Notes under the pieces: model-generated | Told to the model about the DNA's origin: nothing | Database searches by the model: none | The model's input: the letters and a program-made list of their open reading frames with translations, nothing else | Shown: positions 54,510 to 62,016 of the stretch, one piece after another | How the letters are laid out: every line of letters starts with the position of its first letter | Numbering within the stretch: position 1 is the stretch's first letter | Translations under genes and position numbers: made by a program | NCBI GenBank assembly: GCA_001689485.1 | Contig: LUJQ01000062.1 | Coordinates: 1-64,000, forward strand | Source: Bacteroidales bacterium M6 | GTDB lineage: Bacteria > Bacteroidota > Bacteroidia > Bacteroidales > Muribaculaceae | DNA: 64,000 nucleotides | Direction of reading: 5' to 3'

Positions 54510-54517
54510 CAAAGATA
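54510..54517 (-). promoter_or_regulatory. -7 promoter element for the btuB operon
   Basis: The minus strand reads TATCTTTG, a perfect TAnnTTTG. It places the mRNA start near 54503, just before the riboswitch. Confidence 0.6.
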
Positions 54518-54563
54518 TATTATATTTTTGATTCCCGCAACAATACGCTCCATATATGGTGGC

Positions 54564-54599
54564 GGCGGTGCGGCGGAGCCTTGAAATCCCCACACCGCC
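54564..54599 (-). terminator. Possible terminator of the acyl-CoA ligase gene
   Basis: A GGCGGTG/CACCGCC stem lies 50 bases after the stop codon. No T-run follows, so the assignment is weak. Confidence 0.3.
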
Positions 54600-54649
54600 G
54601 TGGTGCATGCCTGTCGAGAGGCTGCGGTTGCAGCCATTGTGCAGGGCGG

Positions 54650-56296
54650 TTACTTGTAAAGGAAGCGGCGTATGGAATGCTTCGGGGTTTTCTCAAACTC
54701 GTCGGGGTGGATTTCGATGGTGTTCACACGAGAATATGCCGGGAGCATTTTGTTAAGCGCAGGCAGATTGTCCATCACGCGCTGTTCGGTTTGCGCTTCC
54801 GACAGGCCGAGGTTTCGGCCGGCGTCATAGTCGGGGTGCACAAGTGCCACAATCTTTCCGTTGCGGTCAACCACTACCGATTCACCCACTAACGGGAGGT
54901 TGTTGAGTTGCACCTCGATTTCCTCAGGATATATGTTTTGCCCGGAGGAGCTTAGTATCATATTCTTGTTGCGTCCGCGTAAAAATACGTAACCGTCGCG
55001 GTCGATTGTGCAGATGTCGCCTGTATTCAGCCATCCGTCGGCCGACAGCGCCTCTTTTGTGGCCTTGTCGTTTTTGAAATATCCTTTCATTACGTTGGCA
55101 CCGCGCACATGCAGCACTCCCGGCACGGTTTCCGGGTCGGGCGAGTCGACTTTTGCCTCCATCCCTTCTACCAGCCTGCCGCATGAGTGGGGGCGGCTCG
55201 TAGCCCACCATTCATAGGTCACCAATGGTGCGCATTCGGTCATGCCGTAGCCTATGGTGAACGGGAATTTGATTTTGCGCAGGAATTCCTCCACGTCGCT
55301 GCTCATGGCCGCCCCTCCGAGGATCAGTTGCTCCAATCGGCCGCCGAATGCCGTGAGCAGTTGCTGGCGCACTTTGCGGTGCACGATGGAGCGTAGTCCG
55401 GGAATCGCCAGCAACGCACGCATCATCGGTTTCTGAAGGGCGGGGAACACCTTCCCTTTCACAATTTTCTCGATAACCAGGGGCACGGTTATAACAAGCT
55501 TAGGTTGCACCTGGGCAAATGCCTCCATAACGATTTTCGGCGATGGCACGCGGCCTAGGAATGTGATGTGGCATCCGAGGCAGAACGGGAACAGGAACTC
55601 GAATACCAGCCCGTACATATGGGCCAGCGGGAGCATGCTCACCATCCCGTCGCCCGGATTCAGGAAGTCGATTTTCCCTAAGGCGAATTCGATGTTGCCT
55701 GAGAGGTTGCCGTAGGTGAGCATTACCCCTTTTGAGTTTCCTGTTGAGCCGGAGGTGTAGTTTATGAGAGCCAGGTCGGCTGGGTCGGGCGCATGGAAGT
55801 TTATGGCTTCCGGTGACAGACCTCCGGGATATACCTTGTTGAATGATTCCTCCCCATGGGCCAGGGTTACGGCTATCATCTCGTTGCGGCATAGGGCAAG
55901 GGTGAAATCAGGTAGCAGGATAACCCCTTCGAGCGTAGGCATCCTTTCCTCGTCGAGGTTTTCGAATATGCTTTGTTCGCTGAACAGCAATCTGGCGCCT
56001 GAATGCGTTACAAGATGCTCGATGTTGTCGGGGTGGAATTCATGAAGTATAGGCACCACCACAGCCCCATAGGTGAGGGTGCCGAGAAAGGCCGAAGCCC
56101 ATGCGGCAGAGTTTTTTGCGCATAACGCCACTTTGTCGCCGGGGCGGATTCCGGCGGCTCTGAAGAGTATGTGCATTTTTGCTATGCGGCGTGCCGTATC
56201 GGCATAGGTCATTGTGGTTCCTTTGAAATCGGAGAGGGCGGGCAACGACCAGTTGGTGCGTATGCTTCGCTGTATGGTGTCTATAAGCTGAATCAT
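54650..56296 (-). CDS. AMP-dependent acyl-CoA synthetase (long-chain fatty acid--CoA ligase type)
   Basis: The 548-residue product activates a carboxylic acid, probably a fatty acid, through an acyl-adenylate. The P-loop motif is LINYTSGSTGNSKGVMLTYG (near residue 185). The A5 motif IGYGMTECAPLVTYEWWATS lies near residue 345, and the A7/A8 region is GWLNTGDICTIDRDGYVFLR with the hinge GRNKNMILSSSGQNIYPEEI. The final catalytic lysine is in EFEKTPKHSIRRFLYK. There are no membrane segments. It is transcribed alone, away from the riboswitch operon. Substrate chain length cannot be told. Confidence 0.92.
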   Translation of the reverse strand: MIQLIDTIQRSIRTNWSLPALSDFKGTTMTYADTARRIAKMHILFRAAGIRPGDKVALCAKNSAAWASAFLGTLTYGAVVVPILHEFHPDNIEHLVTHSGARLLFSEQSIFENLDEERMPTLEGVILLPDFTLALCRNEMIAVTLAHGEESFNKVYPGGLSPEAINFHAPDPADLALINYTSGSTGNSKGVMLTYGNLSGNIEFALGKIDFLNPGDGMVSMLPLAHMYGLVFEFLFPFCLGCHITFLGRVPSPKIVMEAFAQVQPKLVITVPLVIEKIVKGKVFPALQKPMMRALLAIPGLRSIVHRKVRQQLLTAFGGRLEQLILGGAAMSSDVEEFLRKIKFPFTIGYGMTECAPLVTYEWWATSRPHSCGRLVEGMEAKVDSPDPETVPGVLHVRGANVMKGYFKNDKATKEALSADGWLNTGDICTIDRDGYVFLRGRNKNMILSSSGQNIYPEEIEVQLNNLPLVGESVVVDRNGKIVALVHPDYDAGRNLGLSEAQTEQRVMDNLPALNKMLPAYSRVNTIEIHPDEFEKTPKHSIRRFLYK

Positions 56297-56593
56297 GTTA
56301 ATGTGTTATTGGGAACGTGTTTAGATATTCTTTTTGTTGTATATGCGGGCTATGGTGAAACGTGAAAACTTTATTTAACGCCCGGTCATGTTATAATATA
56401 ACAAAAAAATCCGTTACTTTGTGGAGTGAAGCAGGCAATAGAATGAAAATCATTCTACTGTCAGTTTATGTTTCCTTTTGTTTTTGCCCTGTTCTTATCA
56501 TGTTTGTCAGCCGCTATGGAAGTGTTGCCAGTTAGGAGTAGGAAGATTATTGCGGGCGGCAAAATTACTGAAATTTATTAAAGAATAGCATAT

Positions 56594-57655
56594 ATGAATC
56601 ACAAATTACTTATTTTTATTGCCGGAGGGGCTCTTGCGGCATGTACGGCAACCGCTGCGACCGACACTTATACGGTAAGTGCTGAATTTTCCGAGGATTT
56701 TGACGGCCAGCCTGCCGTTATGATTAATTTCGATACCGGCGAGAAAATCGATTCGGTATTGGTTGAAGGGAATAAGGCGGTGTTTTCAGGCTCGGTGGAA
56801 AAGCCGGTAATGGCACGTATAATTATCGACGGCAACCGCGTCCCGGTATTCGTGCTTGAACCTGGTGCAATCACGATCTCCCCGGAAGTACGTGGTGCGA
56901 GCGGCTCTGCTCTGAATGATTTGAATGCGAAAATCCAACAGCATATCGGTGAGCTTGGCGCAAAATACCAGGCTGCCCCCCAGGATAGCACAGGTGATGC
57001 CGAGCGGGAGCACATTATGGCGGCGTATGACTCATATTGCGATTCCGTGTTCAAGGCCAATGTGGATAACCCTATCGGATATACCCTGTTCATGGACAAA
57101 GCCTATAATATGACACTCCCCGAACTCGAGGCTGCTTTGGTGGAATATCCGTCGCTGAAAACCTACACACGTGTCAACAAACTGATAGCTGCTGCAAAAA
57201 ACAAGGCCGCCACCTCGCCGGGCAGCAAATTTGTTGATTTCGCCATCACGAACGACAGCATTACCCAGCGCCTTTCCGATTATGTAGGGAAAGGGAAGCC
57301 TGTGCTTGTTGATTTCTGGGCAAGCTGGTGTGGCCCCTGTATCCGTGAGACAAAGGTGATAAAGGAGATTCTTGAAGAATACGGCCCCAAAGGGCTTGAG
57401 GTGCTCGGTGTGGCCGTGTGGGACGAGCCTCAGAACACTCTCCGTGCCATCGAGCATCATAAGCTTCCATGGCAGCAGATTATAAACGCACAGACAGTGC
57501 CTACCGATCTTTACGGCATTTCGGGCATTCCCTGCATCCTTCTCATCGCCCCTGACGGCACCATCCTCAGCCGTGACAAGCAGGATGAGGAACTCCGTGC
57601 CGATGTCAAGGCAATGATGGAAGGTTCTCTTACTCCCGAAACAGTGGGGAAATAA
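56594..57655 (+). CDS. TlpA-like thioredoxin-fold lipoprotein (DUF4369 N-terminal part)
   Basis: The 353-residue product is a periplasmic or outer-membrane thiol-disulfide oxidoreductase. The signal peptide ends in a lipobox (ALAAC). Residues about 25-110 form the DUF4369-like beta-rich domain (FDTGEKIDSVLVEGNKAVFS), residues 110-210 are helical, and the C-terminal part is a thioredoxin domain with WASWCGPC near residue 247 and the cis-proline loop GISGIPCILLIAPDG near residue 315. TACTTTG about 170 bases upstream (56415-56421) may be its promoter. A strong terminator follows after 28 bases. Bacteroidales have many paralogs; the partner protein is unknown. Confidence 0.9.
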   Translation: MNHKLLIFIAGGALAACTATAATDTYTVSAEFSEDFDGQPAVMINFDTGEKIDSVLVEGNKAVFSGSVEKPVMARIIIDGNRVPVFVLEPGAITISPEVRGASGSALNDLNAKIQQHIGELGAKYQAAPQDSTGDAEREHIMAAYDSYCDSVFKANVDNPIGYTLFMDKAYNMTLPELEAALVEYPSLKTYTRVNKLIAAAKNKAATSPGSKFVDFAITNDSITQRLSDYVGKGKPVLVDFWASWCGPCIRETKVIKEILEEYGPKGLEVLGVAVWDEPQNTLRAIEHHKLPWQQIINAQTVPTDLYGISGIPCILLIAPDGTILSRDKQDEELRADVKAMMEGSLTPETVGK

Positions 57656-57683
57656 TCTGTCGGAATAAAATATTGTCGGATTC

Positions 57684-57722
57684 AATCACCCCGGCAGGGC
57701 ATATAGCCCTGCCGGGGTGATT
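57684..57722 (+). terminator. Terminator of the TlpA-like gene
   Basis: A perfect 17-bp GC-rich stem (arm AATCACCCCGGCAGGGC) with a 5-base loop is followed by TTCTCATT. It separates the gene from the PurF-family gene. Confidence 0.8.
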
Positions 57723-57781
57723 CTCATTATGGACATGCGGGAACTTCCGGCATTCTTTTTCATGCATTGGAAACTTTTCGC

Positions 57782-57789
57782 TAACTTTG
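57782..57789 (+). promoter_or_regulatory. -7 promoter element for the PurF-family gene
   Basis: TAACTTTG is a perfect TAnnTTTG. The mRNA start near 57796 rules out the upstream part of the open frame and supports the start codon at 57831. Confidence 0.6.
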
Positions 57790-57830
57790 CAACTTCTTTT
57801 TCAGAAACCAACATTTTCAAGCTAACGACA

Positions 57831-59276
57831 ATGGGAGGATTTTTCGGAGCAATCTCTGACAAACCGTGTGTCAATGACCTCTTTTACGGCACTGACTATA
57901 ATTCTCACCTTGGTACAAAACGTGCCGGATTGGTAACTTTCGACCCTGAAGTGGGTTTTAACCGTACCATTCATAGTATAGAACGTGATTATTTCCGCTC
58001 GAAATTCGAGGACGACCTCGACAGGTTTGTGGGATGTCAGGGCATCGGAGTGATAAGCGACACCGACCCGCAGCCGATTATCGTAAATTCCCACCTCGGC
58101 CGTTATGCTGTGGTTACAGTTGCCAAAATCAACAATATACGCGACATTGCTGCCGAACTGCTGGCCGAACGGATGCATTTCAGCGAAATGTCGGCCAATA
58201 CAATCAACCAGTCGGAGCTGGTTGCCCTGCTGATTAATATGGGGAAGGATTTTGTCGACGGCATCAACCTGGTCTACCGCAAAATCAAAGGTTCATGCTC
58301 GATGCTTATCCTTACGGAAGACAGCATCATCGCCGCCCGTGACTACCTGGGGCGCACACCTATCGTGATAGGGAAGCGTGAAGGTGCCTATGCGGCATGT
58401 AGCGAGACATCTGCCTTCCCAAATCTTGGTTATGAAAGGGTGCGCGACGTAGGTCCAGGCGAGATAGTGCGCCTGCGCCATGACAGTATGGAAGTGTTGC
58501 AGGAACCAGCCAAAAGGATGCAGATATGCTCATTCCTGTGGGTTTACTATGGATTCCCTGCCAGTGATTACGAGGGGATTAATGTCGAGGCGGTGCGTGA
58601 GGCCGCAGGGCGTGCCATGGGCCGGGAGGATGCCACCGGGTCTGACTGTGTGTGCGGTATCCCTGATTCAGGCGTAGGCCATGCGTTGGGTTATGCCGAA
58701 GGGCGTGGGGTGCCTTATCAGCGTGCGGTGTTGAAATACACCCCCACCTGGCCTCGCAGCTTTACCCCAGGCCAGCAATCGCGCCGTGCATTGGTGGCAA
58801 AAATGAAACTTATACCAAACCGTGCGATTTTAGACGGGAAGCGTGTGGTGTTCTGCGACGACTCGATAGTGCGCGGAACCCAGTTGCGCGACAATGTGCA
58901 GACTTTTTATGATTGCGGTGCCCGTGAGGTGCATGCGCGTATATCATGCCCCCCGTTGGTTTTCGGGTGCCCGTTCGTTGGTTTTACATCCTCCAAAAAC
59001 GACCTCGAGCTGATAACCCGTCAGATTATCCGTGATTTCGAAGGTGACGATGCGGCAAAGCTTGACCGCTATTCCACCACCGGCACACCCGAATATGAGC
59101 GTATGGTCAACGAAATCGCACGCCGTTTGAACCTCACCACATTGCAGTTCAGCAAAATCGAGCATCTTATCGACAGCATCGGCCTTCCGAAATGCCGCGT
59201 ATGCACCCATTGCTTCGATGGCTCCGGCTGCCATCCCGATGTGGCATATCGTGAGGATCATCCCGATAACGACTGA
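57831..59276 (+). CDS. PurF-family protein lacking the N-terminal catalytic cysteine
   Basis: The start at 57831 gives 481 residues beginning MGGFFGAISDKPCVNDLFYG. PurF (amidophosphoribosyltransferase) makes phosphoribosylamine from PRPP and glutamine, and its glutaminase domain needs Cys as residue 2 (or exposed after processing). Here residue 2 is Gly. The rest of the domain is present (YNSHLGTKRAGLVTF, NSHLGRYAVVTVAKINN, GSCSMLILTEDSI). The PRPP site is intact (RVVFCDDSIVRGTQLRDNVQ, near residue 345), as is GIPDSGVGHALGYAEGRGVP. The C-terminal CRVCTHCFDGSGC could bind a metal or cluster. A similar Gly2 form is, as far as I recall, found in other Bacteroidales. It may use ammonia or have a regulatory role. 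Confidence 0.85.
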   Translation: MGGFFGAISDKPCVNDLFYGTDYNSHLGTKRAGLVTFDPEVGFNRTIHSIERDYFRSKFEDDLDRFVGCQGIGVISDTDPQPIIVNSHLGRYAVVTVAKINNIRDIAAELLAERMHFSEMSANTINQSELVALLINMGKDFVDGINLVYRKIKGSCSMLILTEDSIIAARDYLGRTPIVIGKREGAYAACSETSAFPNLGYERVRDVGPGEIVRLRHDSMEVLQEPAKRMQICSFLWVYYGFPASDYEGINVEAVREAAGRAMGREDATGSDCVCGIPDSGVGHALGYAEGRGVPYQRAVLKYTPTWPRSFTPGQQSRRALVAKMKLIPNRAILDGKRVVFCDDSIVRGTQLRDNVQTFYDCGAREVHARISCPPLVFGCPFVGFTSSKNDLELITRQIIRDFEGDDAAKLDRYSTTGTPEYERMVNEIARRLNLTTLQFSKIEHLIDSIGLPKCRVCTHCFDGSGCHPDVAYREDHPDND

Positions 59277-59324
59277 TTCATGCAGATGCTTTAGAAACTT
59301 TTGCGGCATAACCCGTCATGGTAA

Positions 59325-59374
59325 AAAGCGCTCATGGCGATGTGTCAGGTCTGACACATCGCCATGAGCGCTTT
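59325..59374. terminator. Bidirectional terminator between the PurF-family and VanZ-like genes
   Basis: A perfect 23-bp stem with a 4-base loop lies between the convergent genes, with AAA and TTT at the outer ends of the stem. Confidence 0.87.
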
Positions 59375-59389
59375 CCTTATAGCCCGGTG

Positions 59390-59848
59390 TTATTGTTCCT
59401 TTAACATGGCGTGCAGAACCACTGGGGTTAGAAGCACTGCGATGACAACCCCTGCAATATCCGCCACGAAATCCATAAGGTCGCATCCGCGACCCATATT
59501 CATCCCCTCCTGCACCAACTCTATAAGTCCGCCGAATGCTATAGAGGCAACGGCTGTGACCACGGTCGCAATTGGGGGTAATGCGGCATGAAGGTGTGTT
59601 TTGCCCTTTCCCCGATGCCGTGCGACGAGGTCGAATGCGGCGGCGAAATAGAACCCGCCGAACATGCAGGCGTGTGCAACCTTGTCGAAGCCTGGAAACA
59701 GCTGTATGTCATTGTCGGGCAACGGGTCGGGTGCCAGCGTAAGCCAGAATATGGCGGCTGTAACCAGCATTGTGAACAACCCTTGGGGGAGCAACAACAG
59801 CAGTCGTGCGACGGATGGTAGCAAATTGAATCTCATAGCGGTTTTCAT
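59390..59848 (-). CDS. VanZ-like membrane protein
   Basis: The 152-residue product has four hydrophobic segments (about residues 18-38, 55-72, 88-110 and 125-146). The conserved VanZ pattern is visible: DKVAHACMFGGFYFAAAFDL near residue 55, and GGLIELVQEGMNMGRGCDLM with DFVADIAGVVIA near residue 105-130. The family is widespread in Bacteroidetes and mostly uncharacterised; the teicoplanin link of the founding member does not imply resistance here. A perfect -7 element lies 45 bases upstream. It converges with the PurF-family gene. Confidence 0.88.
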   Translation of the reverse strand: MKTAMRFNLLPSVARLLLLLPQGLFTMLVTAAIFWLTLAPDPLPDNDIQLFPGFDKVAHACMFGGFYFAAAFDLVARHRGKGKTHLHAALPPIATVVTAVASIAFGGLIELVQEGMNMGRGCDLMDFVADIAGVVIAVLLTPVVLHAMLKEQ

Positions 59849-59892
59849 TGAAATGTAATGGAGGCTTTAGGGCAATCACTTTTAAGCTACTG

Positions 59893-59900
59893 CAAAGATA
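59893..59900 (-). promoter_or_regulatory. -7 promoter element for the VanZ-like gene
   Basis: The minus strand reads TATCTTTG, a perfect TAnnTTTG, with a leader of about 38 bases. Confidence 0.55.
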
Positions 59901-60003
59901 GCGAAAATAACGGATGTGCCATATGCTCCGTGGAGCCTTGAGGCGTGCTTGTGAAAAGTGCAAATAAAGTTTAACCCTATATGGAAAATCCATGGAATTT
60001 TGC

Positions 60004-60011
60004 TATTTTTG
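60004..60011 (+). promoter_or_regulatory. -7 promoter element for recJ or a leader RNA
   Basis: TATTTTTG is a perfect TAnnTTTG. It is preceded by a near-palindrome AAAATCCATGGAATTTT (59985-60001), which could be an operator. The predicted mRNA start is near 60018. Confidence 0.5.
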
Positions 60012-60017
60012 CAAAAC

Positions 60018-60283
60018 GAACTAACATGGGGAAATAGGCTCATCCTGCTCTCTCCGACCATATCCGGGAAGCCGACATGTTAGAAGTTGCAGGCCAAACG
60101 TTTGCAAAACCTCCAATCCTCTCCCTCCTGACACCTTCGATATATGGAGTCGCCGTTGCTGTGTGATTCCGCTTTCAGGTGCGTCCTGCCGGGTCAGACT
60201 ACCCGGGACGCATGCATCTCCCTCCTCCCCCCTTCGCCGTCATGACGGCGGAGCGCAACCACGCCAATAAAAAAACAACATAA
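60018..60283 (+). promoter_or_regulatory. Structured leader or small RNA upstream of recJ
   Basis: About 265 bases lie between the promoter and the recJ start codon. Several stems are visible: CTAACATG/CATGTTAG (60021-60028 with 60076-60083), a bulged hairpin at 60180-60212 (TGCGTCC and GGACGCA with an inner GGGT/ACCC), and a perfect 16-bp palindrome CGCCGTCATGACGGCG (60235-60250). TCCGGGAAGCC at 60063-60073 recalls a conserved piece of 6S RNA, but the placement relative to the promoter does not fit that family. Family unknown. Confidence 0.4.
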
Positions 60284-62011
60284 ATGACAGGTAAATGGAA
60301 TTATTTACCCCTGACACAAGAAGAGCAGAAGATAGAGACGGCGCTGGCGCAACGCTATGCGTCGTGTCCGCCTGTAAGCGAGCTGCTGGTTCAGCGAGGC
60401 GTGACATCGGTGGAGGAGGCCGAACGGTTCTTTAACCCCAGGCTGAAAAACCTCCACGACCCGTTTCTGATGCCCGACATGGACAAGGCGGTAACCCGGC
60501 TCAACAGGGCTATGGGGTCGAAAGAGAAAATCATGGTCTACGGTGACTATGACGTGGACGGCACCACGGCAGTGGCGCTCGTCTACAAATATCTCAGCAA
60601 CTTCTACTCCAACATCGACTATTTCATACCCACACGTTATGAGGAGGGGTATGGGATTTCGAGCGATATTATCGACGAGTTTGCCGATCAGGGGGTGAAA
60701 CTCGTCATCATCCTCGATTGCGGCATCAAGGCCAACGAGGAAATTGCCCATGCCCGCGAGCATGGCATAGACTTCATAATCTGCGACCACCATGTGCCGG
60801 ACGAGGAGCTGCCGCAGGCGGTGGCCATCCTGAATCCGAAAATGGAGGGTTCGACCTATCCGTGTTCCCATCTGTCGGGATGCGGGGTAGGCTACAAGCT
60901 GATGCAGGCGTTTGCAATCAGTAACGGCATTCCCCAGACCGAGCTTGAAGGATTGCTCGACCTTGTGGCGGTGTCGATAGCAGCCGACATAGTGCCTATG
61001 GTCGATGAGAACCGCATCATGGCCTATTACGGGTTGAGGCGCCTTAACAGCAATCCCAATGTGGGGTTGCGGGCGATAATACGCATCTGCAACCTCGCCA
61101 ACAGGGAAATCACCATTTCCGATGTGATTTTCAAAATCGGGCCGCGCATAAACGCCTCCGGGCGCATGCAGAGCGGGCGTGAGGCTGTAGAGCTGCTGGT
61201 GTCGCGCGACATAGCCGATGCATATGAGCGTGCAAAGAATATCGACCAGTATAACAAGGATCGTAAGGAGCTGGACAAACGCATCACAGAGGAGGCCAAT
61301 GCCATACTTTCCAACCGCCAGGAGAAGGATGCCGACAAAAAGTCGATTGTAATATTCAACAAGGACTGGCACAAAGGGATTATCGGTATTGTGGCATCCC
61401 GCCTTACCGAGCTGTATTATAAGCCGTCGGTGGTGCTTACACTTGCCAACGGGCTTGCAACCGGCTCATCCCGCTCCGTTCAGGGGTTCGACATATACAA
61501 AGCCGTTGACTCTACCCGCGACCTTTTGGAGAATTTCGGGGGGCATACCTATGCCGTGGGGCTTTCGCTCAAGGAAGAGAATATCCCGGAATTCACACGC
61601 CGGTTCGAGGAATATGTATCGTCCAATATCCTCCCCTCACAGCTGAAGCCGCAGTTCGACATCGACGCCTTCCTGACATTCTCGGAGCTTACATCCGAGT
61701 TTATCTCCACTCTCAGGCGTTTCAACCCGTTCGGACCCGGCAATCAGAAGCCGGTGTTCTGCACCCGTAACGTTATGGATTTCGGCACGAGCAAACTCGT
61801 GGGCCGCCAGATGGAGCATATCAAGCTTGAGCTTGTTGACGACACTTCCGGAAAGGTGATAAACGGGATTGCCTTCAACAAGTCCGGTCTTTTCCCGGAA
61901 ATACATGCCGGGAGCCGCTTCGATATATGCTATACGGTGGAAGAGAACAAGCATCAAGGCTCGGCTAATGCCATACAGTTGCAAATAAAGGAGATCAAAA
62001 TCCGGGGCTGA
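60284..62011 (+). CDS. recJ: Single-stranded-DNA-specific exonuclease RecJ
   Basis: RecJ degrades single-stranded DNA from the 5' end in recombination and repair. The 575-residue product has the DHH-family metal motifs: MVYGDYDVDGTTAVALVYKY (near residue 85), LDCGIKANEEIAHAREHGID and ICDHHVPDEELPQAVAILNP (DHH near residue 168). The DHHA1 domain carries NKDWHKGIIGIVASRLTE (near residue 365) and the GGHTYAVGLSL segment (near 425). The final OB fold runs to KEIKIRG. Length is typical. recQ starts 5 bases after the stop, so the two enzymes are made together. Confidence 0.96.
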   Translation: MTGKWNYLPLTQEEQKIETALAQRYASCPPVSELLVQRGVTSVEEAERFFNPRLKNLHDPFLMPDMDKAVTRLNRAMGSKEKIMVYGDYDVDGTTAVALVYKYLSNFYSNIDYFIPTRYEEGYGISSDIIDEFADQGVKLVIILDCGIKANEEIAHAREHGIDFIICDHHVPDEELPQAVAILNPKMEGSTYPCSHLSGCGVGYKLMQAFAISNGIPQTELEGLLDLVAVSIAADIVPMVDENRIMAYYGLRRLNSNPNVGLRAIIRICNLANREITISDVIFKIGPRINASGRMQSGREAVELLVSRDIADAYERAKNIDQYNKDRKELDKRITEEANAILSNRQEKDADKKSIVIFNKDWHKGIIGIVASRLTELYYKPSVVLTLANGLATGSSRSVQGFDIYKAVDSTRDLLENFGGHTYAVGLSLKEENIPEFTRRFEEYVSSNILPSQLKPQFDIDAFLTFSELTSEFISTLRRFNPFGPGNQKPVFCTRNVMDFGTSKLVGRQMEHIKLELVDDTSGKVINGIAFNKSGLFPEIHAGSRFDICYTVEENKHQGSANAIQLQIKEIKIRG

Positions 62012-62016
62012 CTTTC

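Larger units (their letters stand above)
59849..60283. other. Divergent intergenic region upstream of recJ
   Basis: It holds the VanZ-like promoter (minus), the recJ promoter (plus) and the long structured recJ leader described separately. No protein gene is supported. Confidence 0.6.

Noticed and set aside
57717..57830. Upstream extension of the PurF-family frame
   Set aside because: It begins inside the terminator of the previous gene and contains the promoter; it also offers no properly placed catalytic cysteine.
60018..60212. 6S RNA or SRP RNA upstream of recJ
   Set aside because: The TCCGGGAAGCC fragment is suggestive, but its position near the 5' end and the lack of a long closing stem do not fit 6S, and the SRP tetraloop sequences are absent. 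Kept only as an unknown leader.
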